Positions 26,340 to 39,097 of a DNA stretch of 64,000 bases are shown one piece after another. Below the pieces are notes generated by a model. The model searched no databases. It was given only the letters and a program-made list of their open reading frames with translations, and was not told the origin of the DNA. The translations under genes and the position numbers were made by a program. Within the stretch, counting starts at the first letter, position 1; each line of letters begins with the position of its first letter. Origin of the DNA: Plantago ovata (lineage: Eukaryota > Streptophyta > Magnoliopsida > Lamiales > Plantaginaceae); assembly GCA_028274465.1 (NCBI GenBank), contig CM051456.1:1179545-1243544 (forward strand), in the 5' to 3' direction.

Positions 26340-28092
26340 CAATCTGTACTGTTATTAGTCTGTGATGATGAGGAGATTGAAAGTGTGGATGTTGTGAGAT
26401 TAATGAGTTGGCAAGTTATTTCTTGTATGTTTGTAGTCTGTGTTGATGGGGAGATTGAAAGTGAGCCTTCAAGTGGGAGGAGGTTCGGCTTTTTGTATAT
26501 TTTGTTCGGTGCAGATGTGTTGTACTTGACTCTTATTCTCTTCAAGTTCCCGGATTTTTCGGAGAGTTCATCTGTTTTTGGTGATGATAATGGCAATGTT
26601 GGTTATGATGGATTATCTTTTGGAGATGATGAATCACATGCTGCCATGGAGGAGAGTGAAGATGGTCATTGGAAAAAATGTATTGAGGTTGATGATTAGG
26701 ATTAGGATAAGTAACTCATCTAATCTAGGAGAAATGGTGGATGAGGCTTGGACATTGGGTGTGAACTGTGAAGGCATGGGGAGAATTGATTAAGTATGAC
26801 GAAAACAGAATCGAAATGAGCACGGTACTTGAGGGGAAAAATCGGAGTCCTGCCCTTCAGGGATGGCTTGAATGGAGAACAGAAGAGCTTACTAAGAGGG
26901 GTGATATAGTCATTTTTTTGCCATGTAGTCTTGCAGCAGGTTCTTCTGTTACGATAACTGGAACTCCATGTTATGTACACAAAGAGTATGTTCGACGGGC
27001 TGTTAAAGCAAGAGTTGGTGACGCGCTGGTATATGTCTCACAATTTATCGTTGAGTTGCAAGGACTGAAGTCTGTGGATGGGGAGGATCCGCCAAAGATT
27101 TTGCACTTGTATCCTCGTTTGAGAGGAGACTGGAGCGATCAACCTGTTATTGTGCAAAATACATGTTACAGAATGGCGAATGCAATGGGAAACAGCTCAG
27201 AGGTGTGATGATGTACCATCCAAAATTGATGACGACACACTAGGTATGATTTTGGTACTTCTGTAGTTCTGTTTTACACGTAGATGTGGCATTGTCTAAG
27301 CAACAGTAGGTACCTAACTACGTAAGCCTTGTGTAAATATGTGGAGATGAAGAGGCTTAATGAGACATGACAGAAACAGAACGAAACAGGCTTAATGAAA
27401 TGTGAGAGAAACCGAACGAAACTGAAATTTGAGTGAAACGTGATCTGTTCTTATTGTTAATCAGGTTTCCCTGGTAAGGGGAGGATATAATATATTGCAG
27501 ATATGTTGACCATATAAGCATTCTGACATTGATACTCATATGGAAGTTAATATTGTAATGGGAAACTCTGTGCTTTCTTGATTAGTGTATGTATATCTTC
27601 AGCCATTAAGCTAGTAGTCCTTAAAACTATTGCCATTTGCGAATACGGGGTATGGCCTGACATTCATCGTGCATATGCTTAGTGCTCCATTAATTTTGTC
27701 AGTTTAAGAGTGTAGTCTAGCTTCATCTCTTACTTCCATGACATTCATTGTCTTATTACTCCGATTCATGTCTTGTATGGTGCAGATTAGATACTATCAA
27801 TAGTCTAGCTAGGGTTCTTGTGAATTCATTCAGAAATTTATTCAAACAAACAACTCTAAACTATTGCCATTTGTGAATACGGGGTATGGCCTGACATTGA
27901 TCGTACATATGCTTAGTGCTCCACTAATTTTGTCAGTTTAAGAGTGTAGTCTAGTGGAATACATTATGAAGTGCGATGACGACACTTTCCTGCGGGTAGA
28001 AACCATCTTAAAAGAAAACGAACAAGCACCTAAGGAGAGCTCATTGCACCAGCCTCTTTGGACTGGAAAATGGGCCGTCTCGTACAAGGTAC
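26340..28092 (+). pseudogene. GALT (hydroxyproline O-galactosyltransferase) unprocessed pseudogene
   Basis: A decayed copy of the gene at the left edge, in opposite orientation. 26435-27245 matches exon 1: PSSGRRFGFLYILFGADVLY, then EELTKRGDIVIFLPCSLAAG, then QGLKSVDGEDPPKILHLYPR. Lesions: one base lost after codon 5, an in-frame loss of about 26 codons near 26640, further frame changes near 26660 and 26760, and one near 27175. 27245-27590 matches intron 1 of the parent. At about 27955-28092 a later exon is recognisable (EYIMKCDDDTFLRVETILKE, then GKWAVSYK), the DxD-bearing galactosyltransferase domain. The presence of introns means duplication at DNA level. A 94-base intronic segment is itself repeated (27629-27722 and 27862-27955), separated by the LTR-like fragment. 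Confidence 0.88.
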
Positions 28093-28900
28093 TGTAAGAA
28101 TGGAAACTTATTTAAATTTTCTGCATCTATATATACCGCATTTAGCCCAGAAACCTACTGAGATGCCATGATCACCAATCAAGTGTCCTCAACATGTAAA
28201 CAGAAAACAAAGTGTACTTTTTTCAGAAGGAATTACAATGAACATTTACATATGACGATTTAAGTAAAACCACAGGAATCTAATAAATCAAAACACGCTC
28301 AAACGAATGCACTGAATGAAAATAATTTATCGAAGGGATATAGATATAGAAAGCAATATTGATAACGAATAGCTATCATACCCAAAGGAAAGAGGCCTCC
28401 AAAACCTCCTATCCCAGAAGCCATGTTGGCAATTCCTCGAACAAGTTCGGATCCAGCATCCTTGTAGGTAAGTCCTTCACACTTTATATCTCCAGCGGTC
28501 CAGCCACAGCTTCAACGTGGCTCTTAGTACCACAGCACTATTCCATTCCTAACTCTACTCCCACACTGCAACATACACAATTGAAATGCTTATCGTTGGG
28601 ATTTTTTGGAAAACAGGTTTTGATATATATCATCAACAAAGGTGGTGTGAAAGGCACTGACGTTGACCTAGATGAAACGGCATGATACTGCATTTTGTTC
28701 CATTTTGTTTCCTTGTTTAAATCTCGGTTACTGAAAGTTCTTGCATTTACGCTTTTCTAAGCAAATAAAGAAACCATTTTTCTCTGCTATTGTAGCTGAT
28801 TAGACGCATAGTTAATGCTGTCAGCAGTGGGATGATCTGTTTACGGGACATGCTCGTTGCTGCAACTTATGAGCACGGGTATACACTTGCTTCTAGAATC
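28093..28900 (+). other. Unassigned sequence with an exon-like segment
   Basis: On the plus strand 28377-28469 reads IPKGKRPPKPPIPEAMLAIP and onward to TSSDPASL, ending at a strong donor (TTGTAG|GTAAGT). A second open segment near 28795-28880 reads RRIVNAVSSGMICLRDMLVA. I do not recognise either, and they may be gene-duplication debris. No complete gene can be built. Confidence 0.3.
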
Positions 28901-29360
28901 AGATTTTTTACGTCACCAGTCCTCTCGCCATAATGAACTCTATATGTACATGATAGTGAGTGCATCAGGTGAGGCTGTCGAGCTTGGACATGGTAGTTGC
29001 CTCTGCTGATAAGTTATCACTGAAATGAGGTCCATATACTCTATAGAATAGAAGTGATTTCGTCTACGAACTGCTCTAGATACTGAGATGTCATCTTGGA
29101 TCGTTGTGCTCAGCTAAACTGAACCCATTTGTAGACGGTGGAAATTAGAATAAGTGAAATTAGAAGGGTTGATAACTTGATACTTTGCCAATATAGATTA
29201 TGTGTGGGATTGATAACAGAATGGAGCCATATCACACACCGCACAAGCATATTTGGATGAAAACTAACATAGCAATTGTTTGATCATGTTCTGGAATATG
29301 AGTTACAGAACTTTTGTGACAGCAGACAGAAAATGAAACGTACGAAAACAAAAGGCAACG
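28901..29360. other. Duplicated F-box 3' flank (second copy)
   Basis: Matches 20535-20880 downstream of copy B, with TCATCTTGGAT, TGTGCTCAGCTAAACTG and TATGTGTGGGATTGATAACAG in order. It marks the left border of the third tandem unit. Confidence 0.65.
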
Positions 29361-31071
29361 CTAAACACCAATAAACCCTTGATAATTTTCAGTAATATGA
29401 TACCTCAGCGAAGTTGAAGGGCTAGGAAATGCAATGAACTTCGCTATCCCCTTAAAACACGTAACATCATCAACAAAAAAATCTTGCAGTTCCGAACAAT
29501 TCTTCCGCAAAAACAGAGCCAAGTTGAAAAGATGAGGACAATCATGAAATCCGGAGAATTTGAGTTTCTTGAGGCAAGAAAGACATGGTGGTATGGACTC
29601 CACTGCCCCATAGTCGTATCCATCTTCCAAAAGCTCATCCTGTATAAAATGCAGGTAGAGAGCATTATTAATTAACAGGAAAAAAAAAAAAAAGGATAAA
29701 GAATGATATCAATACATTTAGATCCCAATCATCGTCAAAAGGGCAGGAAAGAGAACCAACCTGCCAGAAACAAAAGTAAGCAAATATTAAGGTAGTTTTA
29801 ACTTTTAAGAAACAAAATGAAAAAGTTTATAATTACTAGCATAAAATGAGAACAATAATGTTGGAATGAAAATGTAAGAACTTACGGAATCAATAACAAG
29901 ACATTCCAAAAATGGGGTAGCATGTAGCAACTCAAATAAAAATTCAACCAAAACAGATTCATCGGAACACATTTCATGACCTATAAGTTCTAGCCGCTCC
30001 ATCTTTTCAAACATAGGAAGATGAATTTGAGAATTTATCGCAATAGCCTTCAAAGACACCATGGAAGAAAGTAAAATAAATTTGTGAGCTTGGAAGATAT
30101 AAGAGAAAATGTAATTACATCATAAGATAAGATTATTCATTACTATATAGAATTAAGAAGAACAAATTAACCTTCACAATGGGGTAAGACAATTGCAATT
30201 TCCTTGTATTCGATAGTTGACAAAGTAACTCTCTAGCACGTACTCCATCCAGTTCTATGTAGAGACCTGAGCCATCAACATCATGTCGTAGACTTGCACA
30301 ATCAACGGCCAATCCAGCAGTAAAAAGAATATCTTCAGCGAATGCACCCGAAGCTTCAAATGTGGTAATGTTCATTCCAAGGAATTTTATTGAGAAGTTA
30401 TGAGCTTGAACATCTTCTGATTTATACAGAAAAGTCCTCAATGAGGGAGCATAGATCGATTTCAACAGACTTCATAGACAACCATGTGCAGAATTTCAAT
30501 TTTAGTTTTTTGTCAACACTGGGAAAGAAAATGCAACTGTGTCTATTGAAGAATGATCATTCAGCATTCGAACATAGGAAAGATGTAACCTCGTGAGGTT
30601 AGGAAAACTGATCTTGTGAGGAACTTTGAATATGCAAGACATTTTTAGCTCTAGAACTCTCAATGGGTTGCAATTCATGAAAAGAAAGAGAGATAACACA
30701 AGATCTTCAGGCAGTTCACTATAAATATACATTCGAATCTCCTCAAGGTTGTGCCTGAATATAGTAGATATCCATCTCATCAAGCAGTGTGAGTTGTGTA
30801 ATATAGAACCGGAAATTTCAAAACGTTTTATGCATTGTGAAACTAGAAGCATCTGGTCTACAACGCTAATGAAAGTCTCCACATCTCCACGTCTGAAATC
30901 CATATAACAAAGTTTAATGTTGTATGAGAGTTTCCATTTGTGTTCCCAGTGTTTAGAAAGAACACATGTTTTGACGGCATCCTTTGTTGGAAGAAAGGAG
31001 AGAATGCAACCAATAAGACCGTCTGGTAAATTGCTAATCCTGTCTTCATCATCTCCACTGCTGCAGCTCAT
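29361..31071 (-). pseudogene. F-box/LRR copy C, frameshifted
   Basis: Same four-exon structure as F-box A. Exon 1 runs from the ATG at 31071 to about 30172, exon 2 about 29886-30045, exon 3 about 29717-29761, exon 4 about 29640-29361. The F-box is intact (DRISNLPDGLIGCILSFLPT). A 2-base insertion (AC) at about 30514 relative to copy A creates a TAA at 30502-30504. A 4-base insertion (GATC-like) at about 30456 returns to the original frame, so only about 17 codons are out of frame. Downstream exons are open. An upstream in-frame ATG (31089) could add six residues. A truncated protein of about 190 aa with F-box and first LRRs could be made. Confidence 0.88.
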
Positions 31072-34000
31072 GGCTTCACTAATCAACATATAGAAGCTCA
31101 AATTAGTGTATGACTTTCACTAACAGAAGCTGAGATTACAATATATTTGTGCATGCTAGCTAGCTGTGCATGTATGAGAAAAACAAAAGAATATCTCTTG
31201 CAAATAAAATGGAAATTAAGAGAAGAAAAGCTTACCAATTATTCCAGGCAATTGCAACCAATGTGGAAGATTTAGGTAACTAGTTTCTGAGAATAGTTAG
31301 TGGTACTAGTAAATGTCCATGCATGTATTATGTGAAAAGCTTTTTCACTTGAGGTTAAAATTAATTTCTGTTCGCCAGAATATATAAATGTGTAAATCTG
31401 GGAAATTGAATTCAAATTATTTAATTGGACTGATGGTTCATTTTCCATTTTCACATTTTGTGATTTGTGTTTGTGCATGCATTATACGCGTACGAGACTC
31501 AAACAATTAATCTTTACTTCGAGTTTATACTCATTAATGGTACTATATATGTTTTTCTTTCTTTTTTTAAGTAGTTATTTTATTTTACACTAGATAAAGT
31601 TTTGAGGCAATTAGAGTATTAATTTATTGCCTCTTCTGGATTAGAGTTTGTTACAATTTCCAACGGAAGAATTTATGATGCTTAATTTTCTGAATTCGAA
31701 ATCGACAGTACTTTTGTTTACGATTTACGAAATGTATTTAAATATGAAAAATGTTGTTAGTAGTTTGTTACTACTAGTAAATGAATTAAGAAAACGTATT
31801 ATAGTGTGTTTAGAGTATTAAAAAAAAAACTGAAAATTAAAGGGACAAATTTAATTAATCGAGACCTTCATCTCAAAAAAAATAAAAATTAATCGAGATT
31901 TGCTTTGAAGTGTGTTGTGGCGTGATGGTGATAGATATGGGCCGGGCTGGAAGTTTTTGGTCGATATCGAAGATATGGTCCAGGCGTGGCAGCTGGTAAG
32001 TGTAAAAACATGACACGATTCGATTCAATTCAATTAAATTAGCTTAACAACGATTCGATGATGGCGGGGACAAATAACTCGTTAATATCTTGGATGTAAC
32101 ATCCTGTTTATTCTCGTTTAAAAAACCAAATCAGTCGGTACTCGGTAGTCTTTTTTTATTTTAATAGAATTAGAGAGAATTCATTTGCAAAGAGTAGGAG
32201 CATCAATGATCCTTGATTGTTATCAGCATAGACGAGACACTGTATTGTCCATATTTACACCATAAATCAATCAATCTGAACATCATAGCAATTGTAGTCG
32301 ATTAACTTCTATAATTAGTTTTTCTGAGCCCCCTTCCTTTTGCCAGAGATTCAGAATTAGAGGTATATTTCGAGATGAATGGTTAAGGTTCGTGTTTATA
32401 TTCATTAAAGGTTAAAATAACTTGTTAGCTAAAATAACAGTAATTTCATATTCGTTTGTTTGTTCGGTTCTTTTATACAATTGTGTTTAACAGATACAAG
32501 AAAAACGTCAAAATTACAGTGGTTATTAAAAAAATTAAACTTAAGTATCTAAGAATGATTTCATAAGATAAAACATTGCGTAAAAATACTACAATAATAA
32601 ATTTAACGAACATGCTCATGAATTGTCCAAGATTAATTGAATCAGAATCAAACATGAAGTATGTGTTGATCGGACAAAATTTTACGAACTCATGATCAAG
32701 GTTCCGTGACTTCAGTCCACTTGCACCTGTAAGCAGAACTAGATGATTTGGGCCCGTTTGGTCTGGCCCACAATACAACCAATTTGCCCAAATGAAATCC
32801 AACAACTTGCTCAATTCGGTAATCAGTAGTGAAGCTCACGTTCATAGTATGTCGGCAGAGTTCGTAAGGAGCCGACACGTGTCCTAGTAGTGTGGATCAT
32901 ATCCAAACTTGCCTACGTGTTACCTGAACGCCAGCATCATTACCAGATAGGAGTACTAAAACACAAATTATTAGTACTAAATTATATAAATAAAACCCAA
33001 AATAAAATATAATAAAATTATACTGTATGTCATATTATTTCATCATATACTTTTTTCATTATAAACACTATTAAGAGTAATTTTTTTCACAAATTATTTG
33101 ACCTGACTGGTCGTGTTGTATGTATATTGCCAATTTTTAAAAACGGCCGACTATTTTATGCATACAAATGTGTTCACTCACTAACTCCCACGCATTAACC
33201 ACGGTTTATTAAATGAGAAAAAGCGTTATTTCTTTAATGATTCGTTATCAATTCCATGCAACTTGATCATGGCCGACAGTAATAAAAACTGATATTCTAA
33301 ATCAAGTGCTTTTCTTCTTTAAGAAAGAAAAAAAAAAATGAAAACTCAAGTGTTGTTTAAGCTACAAGAAACCCTTTAAAGAGTTGGCTATTTTAAACTA
33401 AAGAGCCACGTTAAATGTTCAAGGACTGAAAAGAGATTAACGTGTGATTAAAAAATCCATACCGGTATATTAATAATATTTGACTAGTCATTCTTTTTCA
33501 TCTTTAGATATACTTCTTGTTTTATTTTATAATTAATACGTCGTGATGAAAAGGGAATGGACTTGTAAATAATTATTTTATATTTTGCTACCTAAAATTA
33601 ATAAAGCTGGAGACTTTGTATTATACAGTTTGGTAGGTGTAAACTTTAATCAATTTGACCCCACTTCGTGGGACCTTAATTGGATAATGAATGATAGATA
33701 GGGCACGATGACACATCGAACACCTATCAACTGCTTCTTATATTATTATTATATGTATGTAAAATTATGAATTTTAGTTTGATTTTTTTTGAAGTGAACA
33801 AATCACAAGATGGATTATGGAACTATAAATGTACGGTTGTTGTTTGTTCATGCATCGATCACAATAATAATCCATTTATGTATTATTTGTAACATTCTTA
33901 TCCATACAAATGTACATGTATCGTGACACAACTGCATGAAATGAAAGTAGTTCACTTAGACTAGACCATGTCTAATAAGGTGGTCTCAAAGTTGTGAAAT

Positions 34001-35332
34001 TTTTCTAACCCTATCTTGAAGATGGTCTTAAGGGTTGGTTCATATGATAAAACTTCCATGGTCTCTTACCCTAAAACCGATCTCTCGAAATATCAGTGGG
34101 TACACATGCGGGTCCCGTTGTTACAATGAGGGAGAAGTAGAATTCAGCACATTAAATTATACTTCCTCCATGTTTTTTTTATAAACTTTCTAAAGGTACT
34201 ATTGACCGTGATCTTTGACCACATATAACTTTTAAATTAAACTGTATCAATATAAATTAAAATACTCACGTGATATTCAACATAAAATAAGTTGATAAAG
34301 TTGAATGTTTAGAGAATTTGATGGGTGTTTGAAAAAAAATACTTAAAATTCAGATAAGTTGTAAGAGTATTTTTTACAAACTCAACTTTTTGGAAGAAAA
34401 AAAAAAAACACTTAAACCCCACTAAAGTTATAAGTTTTTGTTCTCTTCGTCTGAAAAAAGTATGAACTGAACTGATCTGAATTGAACTTGAACTGAACTG
34501 AAATTATTTATAGTACAAAATATTATTAGGTAAATCTGAACTGAACTGAACTTAATACATCTAAACTGAACTTAAACAACGATTAAGAGAATCTGTTCGA
34601 TCATAGGTTGTTGCAAACAATAAAAAAAACTACAAAATAAGTGATAAACTAAGTTGTTGCAAACACCACTAAATCACTTGAAGAGTTTGAATTTTAATTT
34701 TTTTATTGAGCCTAATCTTACTCTCTATATACTTCCACAACACAATTATACAATGTTAATATTTTTCCAAAATACTCATAAACAAATAAACAAGCAATGA
34801 AGCAACCACTAAAATGTTTATTCAAATACCCATATGATATGATGGGTGTGTCATTCCAAAATCTTTCTAAGAAAATGACACCTCAAATTTTTTAATAAAT
34901 TTACCAAAACACACACAAAACCCTATTTTTAGTACTCATGGAGTATACGATTAAAAAAGGAAAACAAAAACACCTTGTGCAACTGACACACACACCATCC
35001 ATCACTTTCCTCCAAACTCACTGCACAATATCAGCAGCAAAAGCAGAGTAAACTCCTATCAGTAAAATCAAAGCAACAAAAAAAAAACCCATATGGCCAT
35101 ATCCAAAAGCTAAAGCTACCAAAGCAACCAATTTCCAAATCCGTGTCCAAAACCCCAATATTCATCAATCAAGACAAAAAAATGTTACAACTGTACACAC
35201 AGATTTTTTTCATTCATAAGAATAAATAAATAAATAAATAAATATCCATCCATCAATATTATACACCTCTGTAAAACAGCTCCATATAACGGCTTCTTCT
35301 TCTTCTCCAACCAACCAGAGTGAAGTTTAGAA
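31072..35332. other. Gene-free spacer with MITE fragments
   Basis: AT-rich, no recognisable gene. Contains a one-ended Stowaway fragment at about 34161-34270 (CTTCCTCCATG, then GACCACATATAAC) and a one-ended copy of the TTCAG-type MITE at about 34440-34580 (TGTTCTCTTCGTCTGAA end, then repeated TGAACTGAAC). A GC-richer patch lies at about 31920-31990. The ERD4-1 promoter and leader should occupy the last few hundred bases, which are CT- and A-rich. Confidence 0.55.
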
Positions 35333-38300
35333 ATGGATTTCAGCTCCTTCTTGACGTCTCTAGGGACGTCTTTTATAATTTTCTTGATTCTCATGTTCCT
35401 ATTCGCTTGGCTTGCTCGGAAGCACAGCAATGATGTTATCTACTTCCCCAACCGGATCCTCAAGGGTTTGGATCCGTATGAGGGTATGAGGCTGAGCCGG
35501 AACCCCTTTGCTTGGATCCGGGAAGCTGCTACTTCGACTGAGGCTGATATTATTAGAGTTTCTGGTGTTGATACTGCTGTCTACTTTGTCTTTCTCACTA
35601 CTGGTATGAGTTGTTTTTTTTTTTTTTTTGTTTTTATTGATGTGGGCTAAATGTTGAAACTATTTTAGATTTGTCCTTTTTCGGTGGATGTATTGTAGTG
35701 TTTGAATGTTCATGTGAATTTTGATGTTTCTTGATATGTTTGAAACTTGAAAAAAAAATAGAAAAATAATCAGATTTGTGTTTTTTAGTGGAAGTATTTG
35801 TAGTGAATTTTGATGTTTCTTGATAAGTTTAAAAATTTAAAACATTTTCAGATTTGTGTTTTTGGAGTGAAAGTATTGCAAATGTTCATGGGAATTTTGA
35901 TGTTTGTTGAATATATTGTTAACTTTTTCAGATTTGTGTTTTATAGAGTGAAAGTGTTGTAAATGTTCATGTGGATTTTGAGGTTAGCTGATAAAGCTTC
36001 AATTTGTAGAGAGCTGTTGAATCTAGTACTTTATATTAGTTCCTAGTAGTTGTTTGTAGAATGGAGAACTGGAATGTTTTGGGATTTTCAGCTGGAATTC
36101 TCAGAATTTCAGTGACATGTTTTCGAAATCTCTGTCCTGTTTACTTGGGCTTTTATGGTTCAGTATGATATAGCTATTGTTAGCACAAACTTTTGATTAT
36201 TATGAAATGAATCTGGTGGGTGTTTAATTTGCATATGTTGTACTAAAAAAAAGAAGCCAACTCTAGTTCATTAGGCTTCAATGTTGGACTATTTCTGAAA
36301 CAGGTATCTATCTAGTCTTGTTTGTTTAGGAAAGTCTCTGTTGCATCTAGATCTTAGCTAATACAGTAAGTAATAGAGTTTCTGATCCATTTGTAATGAA
36401 TTATGCACTTGAACGTGTGTTGAGTATGTTAAATGAAGAATAACTGATTTGCACTTGGTTATTTGATGCTGCAGTGCTGGGAATATTCGTATTATCAGCT
36501 GTTTTGCTTCTGCCTGTTCTACTGCCAGTCGCATACACTGAGCATGTGAGGAAGCCACACGACACCACTAGTAATGGAACTTTCAACGAGCTTGACAAGC
36601 TATCAATGGGGAATATTGAAGTTAGTATCTCATTGTTTTTATTAACGTATCCCTGCTCTATTAAAAACATGCATGATGCGATGAATCACTGATTGTTATG
36701 CTTGCGAGTGCTTTATAAAAACACCACTTACATTTGTTATTAAGTTGCTGTCCTTAAAGTAAAATTTGGAAGATGTTTCTAAATTGTCACCAGTAATGAC
36801 TACATTCTTGTAATGAAATTTGATTTTGTTTACTCTACAGCCAGCAAGTCCGCGGTTATGGGCATTCTTGATAGGAGTGTACTGGGTATCTTTCGTTGCG
36901 TATTGCCTTTTATGGAAAGCATATAACCATGTTGCCAAACTTAGAGCTGATGCACTCATGTCACCTGAAGTCAACCCCGAGCAGTTTGCTGTGCTTGTCC
37001 GAGACATACCTGCCGTCTCCAAGGGAGAAACCTTTAAAGAACAGGTGGACTCGTATTTCAAGGCAATCTATCCAGATACGTTTTATAGGTCGATGGTTGT
37101 CACAGACAATAAGAAGGTAAACAAGATCCATGAAGAGTTGGAAGGATACAAGAAGAAGCTGGCACGATCGGAAGCCATATACGCAAAATCTAAAACAGTT
37201 GGTAATCCGGAAGGAACAAGGCCAACAACAAAAACCGGCTTTCTAGGCCTTGTTGGTGCAAAAGTTGATGCGATTGAGTACTATGATGAGAAAATTAAAG
37301 AGTTGATTCCAAAACTAGAAGCTGAAAGAAATGTTACTCTGAAGGACAAACAGCAAGGTGCAGCTGTAATCTTTTTCAATAACCGAGTTGCTGCAGCTTC
37401 TGCATCACAAAGTCTACATGCCATGATGGTTGATTCATGGACTGTCACAGATGCTCCGCAAGCCAAACAGCTCATTTGGTCAAATCTTCCGAAAAAGTAT
37501 TATGAGAGGCAAGTTCGCCAATACGTTGTCTACTTCATCGTGTTCTTGACCATTTTCTTTTACATGATACCCATTGGATTAGTTTCGGCGTTCACCACCT
37601 TGGAGAATTTGGAGAAATTGCTCCCGTTCGCAAAACCTGTCTTGGAAATCACTGCCATCAGGACAGTTTTGGGAGCCTACTTGCCTCAGGTGGCTCTTTT
37701 AGTATTTTTGGCTTTATTGCCAAGCTTTTTGTTGTTTCTTTCCAAGGCCGAGGGAATCCCTTCTCTGAGTCATGCACATAGGGCCACATCGGGGAAGTAC
37801 TTCTATTTCTCAGTCCTGAATGTGTTTCTTGGGGTTACATTGGGTTCATCGCTTTTCACTACATTTAAATCGGTTCAGAAGAATCCAGACTCGCTCGTAC
37901 CTTTACTAGGCAGCAGCCTCCCTGGAAGTGCTACTTTCTTCCTGACTTTTGTGGCTTTGAAGTAAGATTCTTTGGTTTCTTTCAAGTCGTTTTCGCTGGC
38001 ACACTGATGTACTAATTGTCTTAATAATCTTTACCAAGTATTATACTTCTGAGCATTGACATGGAAAGATTATTAAGACAATTAGGCCTTTGAGTGACTG
38101 GTTCTTGACATATTTTTGGTTACTTTTCAGGTTCTTTGTCGGTTACGGGCTGCAGCTATCTAGGATAATTCCTCTAATAATATTTCACCTGAAGAAAAGG
38201 TATCTTTGTAAAACTGAAGCTGAGATAAAAGAAGCTTGGGCTCCCGGTGACCTAGGATATGCAACTAGAATCCCGAGTGACATGCTTGTTGTTACGATTT

Positions 38301-39097
38301 CCCTCTGCTATTCCGTCATAGCGCCTCTCATTCTCCCATTTGCTGTAATATACTTTGGCTTGGGATGGCTTGTTCTGCGCAATCAGGTACCATTTCTCAA
38401 TAATTGTTGCCTTAGTTGCACATCCTGCTGCTTTATACAGTACTTGCTTGTTTTGTCATACTGAACGGATGTATAAAGCGTACACGAACTGGTTTCTTGC
38501 AATTCAAATTCATTACACATGCTGACATGCACATCAGGCTTGAAATGCCTGTTTGCAACTGATGATTTCGATTATGAAAGTTTTGCTAAAAACAGTTCTG
38601 TCTTGTTTTTGCGAACCCTTTTCCTACTTCTGCTCTTAAACAGACAGGCACTTGAAAATCTGGTATAAGAACAGCTTTGTTAATTGTATTCGTCTTCTCA
38701 TCAACAGGCTCTTAAAGTGTTGGTTCCTGCATACGAGACCAATGGCAAAATATGGCCACATATCTACAAGCGCATCATGGCTTCCTTGATCCTGTACCAA
38801 ATCACAATGCTGGGATATTTCGGAATCAAGAACTTCATCTACACTTTCATTTTGATCCCGCTACCCATTCTGTCCTTCATCTTCCTCTTTATTTGCAGCA
38901 AGAAGTTTTCCCGTTCTTTCCAGTCCACACCTCTTGACGTTGCTTGCCGTGAACTGAAGGAAACTCCGAACATGGAGGCCGTTTTCATGTCATTCGTAAC
39001 GCCTGCCATGAGTTCCGAGAAATCCTCCGATGACTATCATTATCTTGCAGATGCTTATGCTTTGTCTCAAGTTTCTGGACCAGATTCTACTCTCTGA
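35333..39097 (+). CDS. ERD4: ERD4-like membrane protein 1 (CSC1-like/OSCA family)
   Basis: Early-responsive-to-dehydration 4 type. The family comprises osmosensitive or mechanosensitive calcium-permeable channels (family knowledge; ERD4 itself is placed in the OSCA3 clade). Five exons join in frame: 35333-35603, 36475-36620, 36841-37961, 38131-38386, 38708-39097, giving 727 aa. Seen: TM0 near the start (SFIIFLILMFLFAWLA), then TM (VLGIFVLSAVLLLPVLLPVA) and TM (LWAFLIGVYWVSFVAY). A long cytosolic loop (about 165-365) contains FAVLVRDIP, TFYRSMVVTDN and AAVIFFNNRVAAASASQ. The RSN1_7TM channel region follows (YVVYFIVFLTIFFYMIP; GSSLPGSATFFLTFVAL; FGLGWLVLRNQ). The short C-terminal tail is acidic and Ser-rich. 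Tandem with a second copy 1 kb downstream. Confidence 0.96.

Noticed and set aside
28359..28685. 108-codon frame as an intact gene
   Set aside because: It overlaps, in another frame, the exon-like segment with a strong donor, starts without context, and resembles nothing known.
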